Shown here: piece after piece, positions 17,376 through 25,729 of the stretch
How positions within the stretch are numbered: position 1 is the stretch's first letter
How the letters are laid out: every line of letters starts with the position of its first letter
Assembly (NCBI GenBank): GCA_018402765.1
Contig: JAGYIE010000001.1
Span: 558,001-622,000, forward strand
Direction of reading: 5' to 3'
DNA from: Vicingaceae bacterium
GTDB taxonomy: Bacteria > Bacteroidota > Bacteroidia > Flavobacteriales_E > Vicingaceae
DNA: 64,000 bases
Notes under the pieces: generated by a model
What the model saw: only the letters and a program-made list of their open reading frames with translations
Told to the model about the DNA's origin: nothing
Databases searched by the model: none
Translations under genes and position numbers: made by a program

Positions 17376-17987
17376 ATGCGTCTTTTTAATGACCAATCCC
17401 CAGTTTCAGTTATTTCATACGATGGACAGGCAGCCTACCATCCAACTTTCATAGATGATAAAGAAGCCTCAAAATATTTCGATCAACTTAAAGACGAGAT
17501 TAATTGGCAAAAAGACGAATTAATTATATTTGGAAAGACCATAATAACCAACCGATTAGTAGCTTGGTATGGTAGTGAACCTTTTGAGTATACGTATTCG
17601 AAAAAAACAAAGAAAGCACTTTTATTCAGCAAAACTTTATTGAAGCTAAAAGCACAAGTAGAAGGACTAACAGGTGCTAAATATAACAGTTGTCTTTTAA
17701 ACTTCTACCATTCTGGTGATGACGGAATGGGTTGGCATACCGACGATGAAAAAGAATTGGTTAAATACTCTTCAATTGCTTCAGTAAGCCTTGGCGCTCA
17801 ACGTAAGTTTGTATTTAAACATAAATTAAATGGTGAGAAGGTTGAAGTAGTATTGGAATCAGGAAGTCTTCTAAATATGTATGGAAAGATTCAAGAAAAC
17901 TGGCTGCATAGCCTACCTAAAACTAAAAAAATTAACCTACCAAGAATTAATTTAACATTTAGACTTTTTGAAGCTAAAAAAAAGTAA
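17376..17987 (+). CDS. alkB: AlkB-family alpha-ketoglutarate-dependent dioxygenase
   Basis: This 203-residue Fe(II)/2-oxoglutarate dioxygenase probably repairs alkylated bases in DNA or RNA by oxidative demethylation. The iron triad is visible: HTDDE gives H and D (about residues 128-130) and WLHSLP gives the distal His (near 185). The 2-oxoglutarate-binding arginines lie in PRINLTFRLF. NFYHSGDDGMGWHTDDE is the typical AlkB loop. The arrangement is closest to the eukaryotic-type ALKBH2/3 subgroup, common in Bacteroidota. Confidence 0.92.
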   Translation: MRLFNDQSPVSVISYDGQAAYHPTFIDDKEASKYFDQLKDEINWQKDELIIFGKTIITNRLVAWYGSEPFEYTYSKKTKKALLFSKTLLKLKAQVEGLTGAKYNSCLLNFYHSGDDGMGWHTDDEKELVKYSSIASVSLGAQRKFVFKHKLNGEKVEVVLESGSLLNMYGKIQENWLHSLPKTKKINLPRINLTFRLFEAKKK

Positions 17988-18196
17988 TAAACTGATACTA
18001 ATAATTTTAATAACTAATTTATTCTTTTTAAAACCTTAACTATTTTTTTCTAAAAATTTACTGAACACAGTAGACGCTTTATACTTTTTAAACGTCTTAT
18101 GCTTTTAGAGTGGTAATAACGTTTTAGTTTAAATAGAAAGCATTATTTTTTCCATTCCATAAAATAACTATATTTTGCTGTCTAGAAGCTGCAAAT

Positions 18197-18234
18197 AAAA
18201 GGCCCAAACAGAATTAAATCTGCTTGGGCTTTTT
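18197..18234 (+). terminator. probable intrinsic terminator
   Basis: Arms AAAAGGCCCAAACAGA (18197-18212) and TCTGCTTGGGCTTTTT (18219-18234) pair with one mismatch and one G-T pair, and end in a T-run on the plus strand. It is about 210 bp past alkB, so it either ends a long 3' tail or belonged to a gene now lost. The rest of 17988-18337 shows no coding remnant I can name. Confidence 0.75.
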
Positions 18235-18337
18235 CATTAGTAGAAGGTAAGTCTTATTTGTCGATAAATTTCTCGGTTGAATTGCGTTCATCAAAGGTGA
18301 ATATTTAAATAAATCCTAAACCATTATGTGCATTATT

Positions 18338-18476
18338 CAAAGTGAAAGTTGAAAGTGACATTCCATTTGGTCTTTTTGAATAATCAATATTCCACGCCTA
18401 TCATCTATACTCAACTGCACTATTTCAAAGGTGGCTTTAACATTAATATTACCTGGAGTTGGGTTTGGATAGATCT
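18338..18476 (-). pseudogene. decayed C-terminal end of a T9SS-secreted protein
   Basis: On the minus strand the frame ending at TGA 18338-18340 encodes IYPNPTPGNINVKATFE (from 18474 downward). This is the start of a type A T9SS sorting domain (family form IYPNPTxGxxxI). A stop codon (TAA) stands two codons before it, and the later part of the domain is scrambled, so the gene is dead. Short upstream pieces in other frames (LIGRIIDLNK, about 18547-18576) look like more of the same protein. The 124-codon open frame on the plus strand (18349-18723) is the antisense of this wreck and resembles no protein. Confidence 0.7.
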
Positions 18477-18782
18477 TTTAAGTAAAAACAATATCAAACC
18501 CCTTAATAGTAGATTTATCAGAATACTCAAATACACCATAAAAAACTACTTGTTTAAGTCTATGATACGTCCAATGAGTCAGGTATTCAAATCTATGATC
18601 GCTTCTCTTATTGAATTTTCATTGCCTAAAACTTTTCCCACCTCAATCCAAGTAGTTGCATCCTTTGATTACTCAATGCTAAAAATTACCTGTTTTGAAG
18701 TAAGCATTCCCCTATTTTTATAAAGTGTACATAGCGGTAGGCGTTTGTAACATTTGATACAATAAATAGTGCAGACAATAAG

Positions 18783-18790
18783 TAATTTTG
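18783..18790 (+). promoter_or_regulatory. -7 box of the rhodanese-thioredoxin operon
   Basis: TAATTTTG matches TAnnTTTG, 28 bp before the first rhodanese ATG. A TTTG at 18753-18756 could serve as -33 element, although the 26-bp gap is longer than usual. Confidence 0.55.
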
Positions 18791-18818
18791 AACCATCAAA
18801 AATTTATAATGAAAAATC

Positions 18819-19097
18819 ATGAATATAGAGCAAGCAATAAAAGAAGGAAAAGGAACAATTATAGATGTAAGAACAACAGCTGAATTTTCAGGCGGTCATG
18901 TTGCAAATTCAATTAACATACCTTTACAAGAAGTTCCAAGCAGAATGGAAGAAATTAAAATGCTAGAGATGCCTTTAATCCTTTGTTGTGCTTCAGGAAA
19001 TAGAAGTGGCCAAGCAGCACAGTATCTATCTAGCTATGGAATTGAATGCAGTAATGGTGGGTCTTGGTTGGATGTAAATTATTTAAAATCTATATAA
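18819..19097 (+). CDS. rhodanese-like sulfurtransferase (single domain)
   Basis: This 92-residue cytoplasmic protein has one rhodanese domain. IIDVRTTAEFSGGHVANSIN (residues 13-32) is the CH2A-like DVRxxxEFxxGHI motif, and the active-site loop CCASGNRSG (about residues 65-73) carries the sulfur-accepting cysteine. It is the first gene of a tight four-gene operon with a second rhodanese, a small membrane protein and thioredoxin. That suggests handling of persulfide sulfur, with electrons supplied by the thioredoxin. Its stop overlaps the next start (TAATG). Confidence 0.9.
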   Translation: MNIEQAIKEGKGTIIDVRTTAEFSGGHVANSINIPLQEVPSRMEEIKMLEMPLILCCASGNRSGQAAQYLSSYGIECSNGGSWLDVNYLKSI

Positions 19098-19411
19098 TGA
19101 GTTTTTTAAGGAGATTGTTTGGAATAGGACCTGCAGTTGATTTCAACAAATTAATGAGTGAAGGGGCTGTCATTATAGATGTAAGGACACCTGGAGAGTT
19201 TAGTCAAGGGAATATTAAGGGTTCTGTAAATATTCCTTTAAATACCCTTCAAAATAAGTTAAGTAAACTCAAAGATAAATCAAAACCAATAATTACCTGT
19301 TGTGCTTCTGGAATGAGAAGTGCTTCCGCAAAAGGTATATTAAATTCAAATGGATATACTGAGGTTCACAATGGTGGTGGATGGATGAGCTTACAAAACA
19401 AGATTAAATAA
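19097..19411 (+). CDS. rhodanese-like sulfurtransferase (single domain)
   Basis: This 104-residue rhodanese has DVRTPGEFSQGNIKGSVNI near residues 28-46 and the active loop CCASGMRSA near 75-83. It is a paralogue of the preceding protein. A short N-terminal extension (FLRRLFGIGPAVDFNKL) precedes the domain. I start it at ATG 19097, whose A is the last base of the previous stop, rather than 33 bp upstream inside the neighbouring gene. The TAATG junctions on both sides indicate translational coupling. Confidence 0.9.
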   Translation: MSFLRRLFGIGPAVDFNKLMSEGAVIIDVRTPGEFSQGNIKGSVNIPLNTLQNKLSKLKDKSKPIITCCASGMRSASAKGILNSNGYTEVHNGGGWMSLQNKIK

Positions 19412-19641
19412 TGTACCTATTCAAAAGAAGTTTTTGGAGTATCACCAGAATTATTCGGTTGTTGGTAGGTATAGTTGCAATAGGAGAAGCAATAAGTTCA
19501 AACAAGTTTGTTTTTTATGTGATAGGACTTATTTTACTTGTGCAAAGCATACTCGTGCAAAAGGATTGCAGCTATCATTGCGTTGAAGAACCAAAAGGTT
19601 CTGATAAAATAGACAACATAGAATTCGAAGAAATAAAATGA
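19411..19641 (+). CDS. small DUF2892-like inner-membrane protein
   Basis: This 76-residue protein has two hydrophobic helices (about residues 12-30 and 33-50), followed by CSYHC and an acidic tail. DUF2892 proteins next to rhodaneses and thioredoxins are common in Bacteroidota. They may place the sulfurtransferases at the membrane or pass sulfur species, but the function is not established. It is coupled to the preceding gene by a TAATG overlap. Confidence 0.75.
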   Translation: MYLFKRSFWSITRIIRLLVGIVAIGEAISSNKFVFYVIGLILLVQSILVQKDCSYHCVEEPKGSDKIDNIEFEEIK

Positions 19642-19645
19642 AGTT

Positions 19646-19945
19646 ATGGCTAGTAAATTTTCAGAAATAATAAACAGTGATCAACCAGTTTTAGTCGATT
19701 TTTTCGCTGAATGGTGTGGCCCATGTAAAATGATGCAACCAATTCTTGCAGATTTAAAATCTACCATGGGTGAGCAAACTAAAATTATAAAGATTGATGT
19801 AGATAAAAACCCTCAAGCTGCTGCTGCTTATCAGGTTCAAGGTGTCCCGACATTAATCATCTTTAAAAATGGAGAAATAAAGTGGAGACAATCAGGAGTT
19901 GTTCCTGCCCATCAACTTGAGTCTTTATTAAATCAATTTAAATAA
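19646..19945 (+). CDS. trxA: thioredoxin
   Basis: This 99-residue cytosolic thioredoxin has the redox centre WCGPCKM (about residues 22-28) and the cis-proline region [11 protein letters not shown]. There is no signal peptide. As the last gene of the rhodanese operon it probably reduces the sulfurtransferases or releases sulfide from their persulfides. The length is close to the minimal thioredoxin fold. Confidence 0.93.
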   Translation: MASKFSEIINSDQPVLVDFFAEWCGPCKMMQPILADLKSTMGEQTKIIKIDVDKNPQAAAAYQVQGVPTLIIFKNGEIKWRQSGVVPAHQLESLLNQFK

Positions 19946-20008
19946 AATTGATCTATTCATTCAACAATTGATTTTTATTCATGTTAACTTCAAAGAAAAA
20001 ATAAATAC

Positions 20009-20884
20009 ATGAAAAAGTCAATTGAACGCATATACTCTCCTACTCCACCTCATTTTGTAGGTGACGGATTTAGAGTCCACAATTTTATTCCAAGCGGTTA
20101 CTTAATGGATATGAAAAGAATGAGTCCATTTGTAATGTTAGATTATAACAGTAAATTCTACTTTCCACCAACAGACAAACCAAGAGGTGTAGGCGTGCAT
20201 CCGCACAGAGGATTTGAAACAGTAACTATCGCCTATAAAGGAAAAGTTGCACATCATGATAGTGGAGGCAATACAGGAGTTATTGGAGAAGGAGATGTTC
20301 AATGGATGACAGCAGCATCAGGAGTTCTTCATAAAGAATATCACGAAGAAAACTGGAGCCGTGAAGGTGGTGAATTTCAAATGGTGCAGCTATGGATAAA
20401 TTTACCTGCTAAATATAAAATGAGCAAACCACAATATCAAGAGATTCAGTCGAAAGAAATAAATGAAGTGGTATTGCCGTATGACTCAGGAAAAGTTAAA
20501 ATTATTGCAGGAGACTACAATGGTATTAAAGGAAATGCCTCCACATTTTCCCCAGTAAATTTGTTTAATGCTTACCTAAACAAGAATGGCAATGCTACCT
20601 TTAATTTCCCAAAAGAGTTTAATACAGTTGTTTTAGTAATTGAAGGAGGAATAAAAGTTAACGACACAGAAGAAATATCGACGGATCATTTAGGTCTGTT
20701 TGAAAATGTAGGAGAAGAATTCACACTAACTGCTTTAGAAGATTCAATTGTATTAGTGCTTAGCGGAGAACCAATTAATGAAGCTATAGCTTCTCACGGA
20801 CCTTTTGTGATGAACACTCGAGAAGAACTGTTGCAAGCATTTGAGGACTTTAATAACGGTAAGTTTGGCATTTTGGAAGATTAA
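20009..20884 (+). CDS. pirin family protein
   Basis: This 291-residue bicupin has the pirin signature HPHRGFETVTIAYKGKVAHH (from about residue 64) with the His metal ligands, followed by GDVQWMTAASGVLHKE. The C-terminal cupin (about 170-290) ends with GPFVMNTREELLQAFEDF, typical of bacterial YhhW/YhaK-type pirins. Some members oxidise quercetin and others act as redox-sensing regulators; the role here is not known. It sits between the sulfur operon and an Rrf2 regulator, which fits an oxidative or redox context. Confidence 0.9.
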   Translation: MKKSIERIYSPTPPHFVGDGFRVHNFIPSGYLMDMKRMSPFVMLDYNSKFYFPPTDKPRGVGVHPHRGFETVTIAYKGKVAHHDSGGNTGVIGEGDVQWMTAASGVLHKEYHEENWSREGGEFQMVQLWINLPAKYKMSKPQYQEIQSKEINEVVLPYDSGKVKIIAGDYNGIKGNASTFSPVNLFNAYLNKNGNATFNFPKEFNTVVLVIEGGIKVNDTEEISTDHLGLFENVGEEFTLTALEDSIVLVLSGEPINEAIASHGPFVMNTREELLQAFEDFNNGKFGILED

Positions 20885-20908
20885 ATGCACTCTCTATTTA
20901 CATTACCA

Positions 20909-20950
20909 CCATTCTTGTAAGGTTAACAATTGTTGATTTTGTAAGAATGG
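20909..20950 (+). promoter_or_regulatory. 42-bp palindrome, candidate Rrf2 operator
   Basis: Perfect 8-bp outer arms CCATTCTT (20909-20916) and AAGAATGG (20943-20950) and a perfect 10-bp central palindrome AACAATTGTT (20925-20934) share the same centre (20929.5). A near -7 box TGATTTTG (20934-20941) lies inside, and the Rrf2 ATG is 13 bp beyond. No T-run follows, so an operator is likelier than a terminator of the pirin gene. Confidence 0.6.
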
Positions 20951-20963
20951 CTATTTTTACTGC

Positions 20964-21395
20964 ATGCTCTCAAAAAAGACAAAATATGCCATAAACGCTC
21001 TTGTTTACTTGGCTAAAAATAACACTGGAAAACCAATTCCCGTTGGTCAAATTAGTGCTGACCAAAATATACCTCATAAATTTTTAGAGGCCATACTGCT
21101 AAATCTTAAAAACGCAAGAATTCTTAATAGTAAAAAAGGCAAATTAGGTGGCTATATGCTAAATAAAGAACCCAAAGAAGTTGATATGGCAGAAATAATG
21201 CGGCTCTTTGACGGAGCTGTAGCACTTTTGCCCTGCGTAACTTACCGGTTTTATGAACGTTGTGATGAATGTATTGATGAAGAAACTTGTGGCATCCGAG
21301 AAGTCTTTCTAGATATTAGAAATGAAACCGTTGAACGATTAAAAAATGCCACACTTTCCGATATCATAAATCGTGAGGAACGATTAAAAAAGTAA
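20964..21395 (+). CDS. Rrf2 family transcriptional regulator with four cysteines
   Basis: This 143-residue DNA-binding protein has a winged helix in residues 1-60 (KTKYAINALVYLAKN, IPHKFLEAILLNLKNARIL, SKKGKLGGYML). The sensor segment has cysteines at 91, 100, 103 and 109. Three cysteines in this region bind a Fe-S cluster in IscR/NsrR/RsrR-type members, so it may sense iron-sulfur status, NO or redox. The strong palindrome directly upstream suggests autoregulation. It may also control the SulP transporter that follows 97 bp downstream. Confidence 0.88.
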   Translation: MLSKKTKYAINALVYLAKNNTGKPIPVGQISADQNIPHKFLEAILLNLKNARILNSKKGKLGGYMLNKEPKEVDMAEIMRLFDGAVALLPCVTYRFYERCDECIDEETCGIREVFLDIRNETVERLKNATLSDIINREERLKK

Positions 21396-21492
21396 AAAAT
21401 CACTAGACAATATACTTTCTGTAAATTTACCCCGGCTTACATCATTTTTTTGGTGTAATCACAAAAACCAATCTTTACCTTCATTGTCATTT

Positions 21493-23061
21493 ATGCAAAA
21501 ACAATTTTTAAAAACAGACCTTCTATCCGGTCTTGTCGTGTTCCTAGTAGCCTTACCTTTATGTTTAGGCATTGCGTTAGCTAGTGGTGCCCCACTCTTT
21601 TCAGGTATAATCTCAGGAATAATTGGTGGTATTGTTGTTGGTTTATTATCCAATTCACAGATTAGTGTTTCTGGCCCAGCAGCAGGCTTAACCGCAATAA
21701 TAGTTACCGCAATTGGTTCGCTTGGAGGGTTCGAGCCTTTCCTACTAGCTGTCGTGTTAGCAGGAATTTTCCAATTAGGTCTGGGGTATCTCAAAGCAGG
21801 AAGTATTTCAAATTATTTTCCTTCAAATGTTATTGAGGGAATGCTTGCTGCAATTGGTATTATAATCATATTAACGCAGTTGCCCCATGCTGTAGGATAT
21901 GACATAGAGCATGAAGGAGATTTCTTTTTTATTGATAAAACCATGAATCACAATATTTTCTCTGATGTCATTGATGTAATAAATTTTTCTCATCTAGGTG
22001 CTGTTACCATAAGTATTGTTTCTCTACTAATATTAATTTCCTTTAGTACCAGCAAAATTCTTAAAAAAATCAAATTACTTCCGGGTGCTTTAGTTGTTGT
22101 AATTGCAGGGACGCTTATAAATTCAGCTTTCACAGCTTTTATTCCATCCTTAGCCATTGGTCAAGAACATCTTGTAAACCTTCCTACACCAAATTCAATT
22201 AACGATTTTATAGGTCAGTTTAAAACTCCCGATTTTAGTTCTATAACAAATCTTAATGTTTGGATTGTTGCTATAACTATTGCTATAGTAGCTAGCATTG
22301 AAACACTTTTGTGCATAGAAGCCGCAGTTAAAATAGATCCTTTAAAACGATTTACAAATTCTAATACTGAACTTAAAGCTCAAGGAGTAGGCAATATCTT
22401 GAGCGGACTAATTGGAGGGATTCCAATGACCGCAGTTATCGTTAGAACATCGGCGAATGTAAATTCAGGTGGAAGAACTAAACGATCCTCTATTGCTCAT
22501 GGGGTGTTTTTATTGTTGTCAGTTTTAGCTATTCCCTATCTTTTAAATAAAATACCCTTAGCCAGTCTAGCAGGTGTATTAATAATGATAGGATATAAAT
22601 TAGCAAGCCCTAGTATATTTAAAAAAATGTGGGCTAATGGTAAATATCAATTTATTCCATTTGCTGCTACAGTTATAGCGATAATAAGTACTGACCTTTT
22701 AAAAGGAATAGGTATAGGGCTAGTTGTTAGCGTATTTTTTATTCTTCGAGACAATTTAAAATTAGCCTATTTCTTTAAAAAAGAGCACCATCAAGAAGGA
22801 GAACATATAAAAATTAAGCTGGCACAAGAGGTATCCTTTTTAAATAAAGCTGCAATAAAGCAAACATTATACGAAGTGCCGAATAATTCGGCGGTTACAA
22901 TTGATGCTTCAAATTCAGTTTATATAGATTATGATGTACTTATAATTATAGACGAATTCATAAGATTTGGCTCAAAAGATAAAAATATTACTGTTCAATT
23001 GATAGGCCTTAAAAAAGAATACCAAATAGAAAACTCTTCTCATATTTCTTTGGAAAATTAG
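21493..23061 (+). CDS. SulP family anion transporter (possible BicA-like bicarbonate transporter)
   Basis: This protein of about 522 residues has 10 or more membrane helices and a C-terminal cytoplasmic STAS-like domain (from about residue 425; VTIDASNSVYIDYDVLIIIDEF). The N-terminal SGLVVFLVALPLCLGIALASG and SVSGPAAGLTAIIV are SulP signatures. SulP proteins move sulfate, bicarbonate, chloride or other anions. The neighbours, a CmpR/RbcR-type LysR and an SbtA-like permease, favour bicarbonate, but the substrate is not proven. I use ATG 21493 rather than the TTG at 21484. The gene's end overlaps the convergent LysR gene by 4 bp. Confidence 0.88.
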   Translation: MQKQFLKTDLLSGLVVFLVALPLCLGIALASGAPLFSGIISGIIGGIVVGLLSNSQISVSGPAAGLTAIIVTAIGSLGGFEPFLLAVVLAGIFQLGLGYLKAGSISNYFPSNVIEGMLAAIGIIIILTQLPHAVGYDIEHEGDFFFIDKTMNHNIFSDVIDVINFSHLGAVTISIVSLLILISFSTSKILKKIKLLPGALVVVIAGTLINSAFTAFIPSLAIGQEHLVNLPTPNSINDFIGQFKTPDFSSITNLNVWIVAITIAIVASIETLLCIEAAVKIDPLKRFTNSNTELKAQGVGNILSGLIGGIPMTAVIVRTSANVNSGGRTKRSSIAHGVFLLLSVLAIPYLLNKIPLASLAGVLIMIGYKLASPSIFKKMWANGKYQFIPFAATVIAIISTDLLKGIGIGLVVSVFFILRDNLKLAYFFKKEHHQEGEHIKIKLAQEVSFLNKAAIKQTLYEVPNNSAVTIDASNSVYIDYDVLIIIDEFIRFGSKDKNITVQLIGLKKEYQIENSSHISLEN

Positions 23062-23987
23062 GTCGAATACTCTTCTAGCCACTTAAAATAGCGCAAGATT
23101 ATTTCTTCTTTCTTCTCTTCTATATAAGTCTTGAACGCTTTCGCTATGGGTGAAAAGTTTTTCCCTTTCAAGGAAATTAAATTCCAATCAGATGTTATAG
23201 GAAAGTGCTTTACAGGAATTATTTGTAGAGAGCCGTTTTTGAGTTCATCTTTAATTCCTATTAAGGGCATAATTGAGTAACCTAATCCTGCAATTACAGC
23301 CTGCTTAACTGCTTCATTAGAAGTTAATTCCATATTTTTGCGTACAGGCAAAGTATTGTCTTTTATAAATTTTTCCATAGCATTTCGTGTTCCTGATCCC
23401 TCTTCACGGTAAATTAACGGCAGCTCATTTAGGATTTGGTAGTTGTATGGCTTTTTCTTAAATCTTCTTTCAGAGTTGCCAATTAAATAAAGTCTATTTT
23501 CCATCAATTGAATTGCATCTACTTTTAACTGCTCGGGAAGAACCGATACTAAGGAAAAGTCAACTGAATTTAATTCTAAACTTTTTATAACTTTAGATTT
23601 ATTAGTTACATCCAATACCAACTCTACCCCCTTATGTTCATTCAAAAATTGAGTTAAAAAATAAGGCATTATATACTTTCCTGTAGAAACAATTGAAATT
23701 TTTAGTCGACCAGACAACTGCCCTTTATGCGCCATTGTTTTGTAATTAATAGCATTCACTTCATTCAAAATATTCTCAGCCGCTTCTGCTATTTGCATAC
23801 CAAAATCAGTAACAAATAACTTTCTTCCTACGACTTCAGTTAACGGAATATCGAACTGATCTTGTAAATTTTTTAACTGAATAGATACGGCAGGTTGAGT
23901 TAAATGAAGTTCTTCAGCTGCCTTTGTAACACTCTTAAATTGAGTAATTTTTAAAAATACTTGCAATTGATGAAGGGTATAGTTCAT
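23058..23987 (-). CDS. LysR family transcriptional regulator
   Basis: This 309-residue regulator has an N-terminal winged HTH (residues 1-60; SVTKAAEELHLTQPAVSIQL) and a two-lobed effector-binding domain (about 90-300). The pattern LHQLQVFLKITQFKSVTKAA resembles the RbcR/CmpR/CysB branch, which controls carbon fixation, bicarbonate uptake or sulfur assimilation. It is divergent from icd across 101 bp with a perfect 6-1-6 palindrome, a likely binding site, and convergent with the SulP gene. The effector is unknown. Confidence 0.9.
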   Translation of the reverse strand: MNYTLHQLQVFLKITQFKSVTKAAEELHLTQPAVSIQLKNLQDQFDIPLTEVVGRKLFVTDFGMQIAEAAENILNEVNAINYKTMAHKGQLSGRLKISIVSTGKYIMPYFLTQFLNEHKGVELVLDVTNKSKVIKSLELNSVDFSLVSVLPEQLKVDAIQLMENRLYLIGNSERRFKKKPYNYQILNELPLIYREEGSGTRNAMEKFIKDNTLPVRKNMELTSNEAVKQAVIAGLGYSIMPLIGIKDELKNGSLQIIPVKHFPITSDWNLISLKGKNFSPIAKAFKTYIEEKKEEIILRYFKWLEEYST

Positions 23988-24002
23988 AAATATTACTAAT
24001 GG

Positions 24003-24015
24003 TTTGTATTACAAA
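24003..24015. promoter_or_regulatory. candidate LysR operator between lysR and icd
   Basis: TTTGTATTACAAA is a perfect inverted repeat (TTTGTA-T-TACAAA) and contains the LysR-type T-N11-A frame. It lies 15 bp before the LysR start and 73 bp before the icd ATG, where an autoregulatory or shared activator site would be expected. Confidence 0.5.
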
Positions 24016-24088
24016 TATAAATAAAAATATATGAGTTATTAAAGGAACATTTGTAGTGTAATGTAATTTTAAAAATATAAAAAAAACA

Positions 24089-25525
24089 ATGACTAGAATA
24101 ACAATTGCTAAAGGAGACGGAATCGGACCAGAAATTATGGATGCTACCTTAAATATACTTATTGCAGCAGGAGCTCAGATTGAAATTGATGAAATTGAGG
24201 TCGGAGAGAAAGTTTATTTATCAGGAATCACATCAGGTATAAAAGACGAGTCTTGGGACATTATCAGAAACAATAAAGTATTTTTAAAAGCTCCTATAAC
24301 AACTCCACAAGGCGGTGGATATAAAAGTTTAAATGTAACCACACGTAAATTTTTAGGATTGTATGCCAACGTCAGACCATGTGTAAGCTTCTACCCTTTT
24401 ATTTCTACTAAGCACCCAAAAATGGATGTGGTGATTGTTAGAGAAAATGAAGAAGACTTATACGCAGGTATTGAACATCAGCAAACTGATGAAGTTGTGC
24501 AATGTTTGAAATTAATTAGTAGACCAGGTTGTGAAAAAATAGTGCGCTATGCTTTTGAATATGCAAAGCAATATGGCAGGAAGAAAGTAACTTGTATGAC
24601 TAAAGACAACATAATGAAACAAACAGATGGATTGTTTAGAGAGGTCTTTAATGAAATAGCAAAGGAATATAGTGAAATTGAAAACGAGCACTGGATTATT
24701 GATATAGGTTCAGCAAAATTAGCTGACACACCTGAGGACTTTGATGTTATTGTAACTTTAAACCTTTACGGAGATGTAATTTCTGATATTGCTGCCCAAA
24801 TTACAGGATCAGTAGGTTTAGCAGGCTCCTCAAATATTGGCGAAGAATGTGCTATGTTTGAAGCCATTCACGGGTCAGCGCCAATGATTGCGGGAAAAGG
24901 GATTGCAAACCCAACAGGACTTATAGAAGGAGCAGTTCTTATGCTTAACCATATTGGACAATCCTCTGTGGCTCAAAAAGTAAAAAATGCGCTGCTTAAA
25001 ACGATTGAAGATGGGGTACATACGGCGGACATTTACAATCCTTCGATTAGTAAGCGTAAAGTAGGAACCAAAGAATTTTCTGAAGCTGTAATCAACAATT
25101 TAGGAAGCGAACCAAGTACACTTATGGCTGTAGATTTTAAAAATGGTGCAGCATTAAAACTCCCTCCATATATCAAAAAAGCTCAGAAGCAAAAAACGCT
25201 ACTTGGTGTTGATGCATTTGTTCATTGGAATGGGACTGACCCAAATGAGTTAGCTCAAATGCTTCATGAAATTAACCCAGAAGTTATGCCATTAAAAATG
25301 ATTACCAACAGAGGTATCAAAGTTTGGCCAAATGGATTTAAAGAAACTTTTTGCACAGACCACTGGAGATGCAGATTCCAAAACCCTGAAAAGGAAATTA
25401 TTACAAAGGAAGACTTACTAACACTACTCTCTAATGCTTTAGGTAAAAATATAGACATTGTAAAAACAGAAAATCTATATGCGTTTGATGGTAAACCATC
25501 TTTTTCATTAGGACAAGGACAATAA
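24089..25525 (+). CDS. icd: isocitrate dehydrogenase (Thermus-type, with C-terminal extension)
   Basis: This 478-residue TCA-cycle enzyme oxidatively decarboxylates isocitrate to 2-oxoglutarate and CO2. The catalytic core (about 1-335) has IAKGDGIGPEIMDATL, VRENEEDLYAGIEHQ, DVIVTLNLYGDVISDIAAQ and the cofactor loop EAIHGSAPMIAGKGIANPTG. A C-terminal extension of about 140 residues follows, as in the Thermus thermophilus type. Whether it prefers NADP or NAD is not decided here. It is divergent from a LysR gene, which may regulate it. Confidence 0.92.
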   Translation: MTRITIAKGDGIGPEIMDATLNILIAAGAQIEIDEIEVGEKVYLSGITSGIKDESWDIIRNNKVFLKAPITTPQGGGYKSLNVTTRKFLGLYANVRPCVSFYPFISTKHPKMDVVIVRENEEDLYAGIEHQQTDEVVQCLKLISRPGCEKIVRYAFEYAKQYGRKKVTCMTKDNIMKQTDGLFREVFNEIAKEYSEIENEHWIIDIGSAKLADTPEDFDVIVTLNLYGDVISDIAAQITGSVGLAGSSNIGEECAMFEAIHGSAPMIAGKGIANPTGLIEGAVLMLNHIGQSSVAQKVKNALLKTIEDGVHTADIYNPSISKRKVGTKEFSEAVINNLGSEPSTLMAVDFKNGAALKLPPYIKKAQKQKTLLGVDAFVHWNGTDPNELAQMLHEINPEVMPLKMITNRGIKVWPNGFKETFCTDHWRCRFQNPEKEIITKEDLLTLLSNALGKNIDIVKTENLYAFDGKPSFSLGQGQ

Positions 25526-25534
25526 AAAGTATAG

Positions 25535-25729
25535 ATGACCTTGAAAAAAGAAATAACTCGTATGAAGTTAGCGGTGATGTGGGTAATCGTTGGATTACTC
25601 CTCACTTCTTATGAACCAACTAGCTTAGCTTTTCAAGCATTTTTAGGGATTGGAATCTTCGCTATTGCCTTGATGTGGAAAAGGATGCAATTTAAATCAT
25701 CAAAAAAAATTAATGATCATGAAGAATAA
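25535..25729 (+). CDS. small membrane protein of unknown function
   Basis: This 64-residue protein has two short hydrophobic segments (LAVMWVIVGLLLTS and LAFQAFLGIGIFAIALMW) flanked by basic residues, so it is probably a two-helix inner-membrane protein. It starts 9 bp after icd and overlaps the next small gene by 11 bp, so the three are probably co-transcribed. I do not recognise a family. Confidence 0.6.
   Translation: MTLKKEITRMKLAVMWVIVGLLLTSYEPTSLAFQAFLGIGIFAIALMWKRMQFKSSKKINDHEE

Noticed and set aside
18349-18723. 124-codon plus-strand frame
   Set aside because: It is antisense to a recognisable T9SS sorting-domain fossil and its protein resembles nothing.
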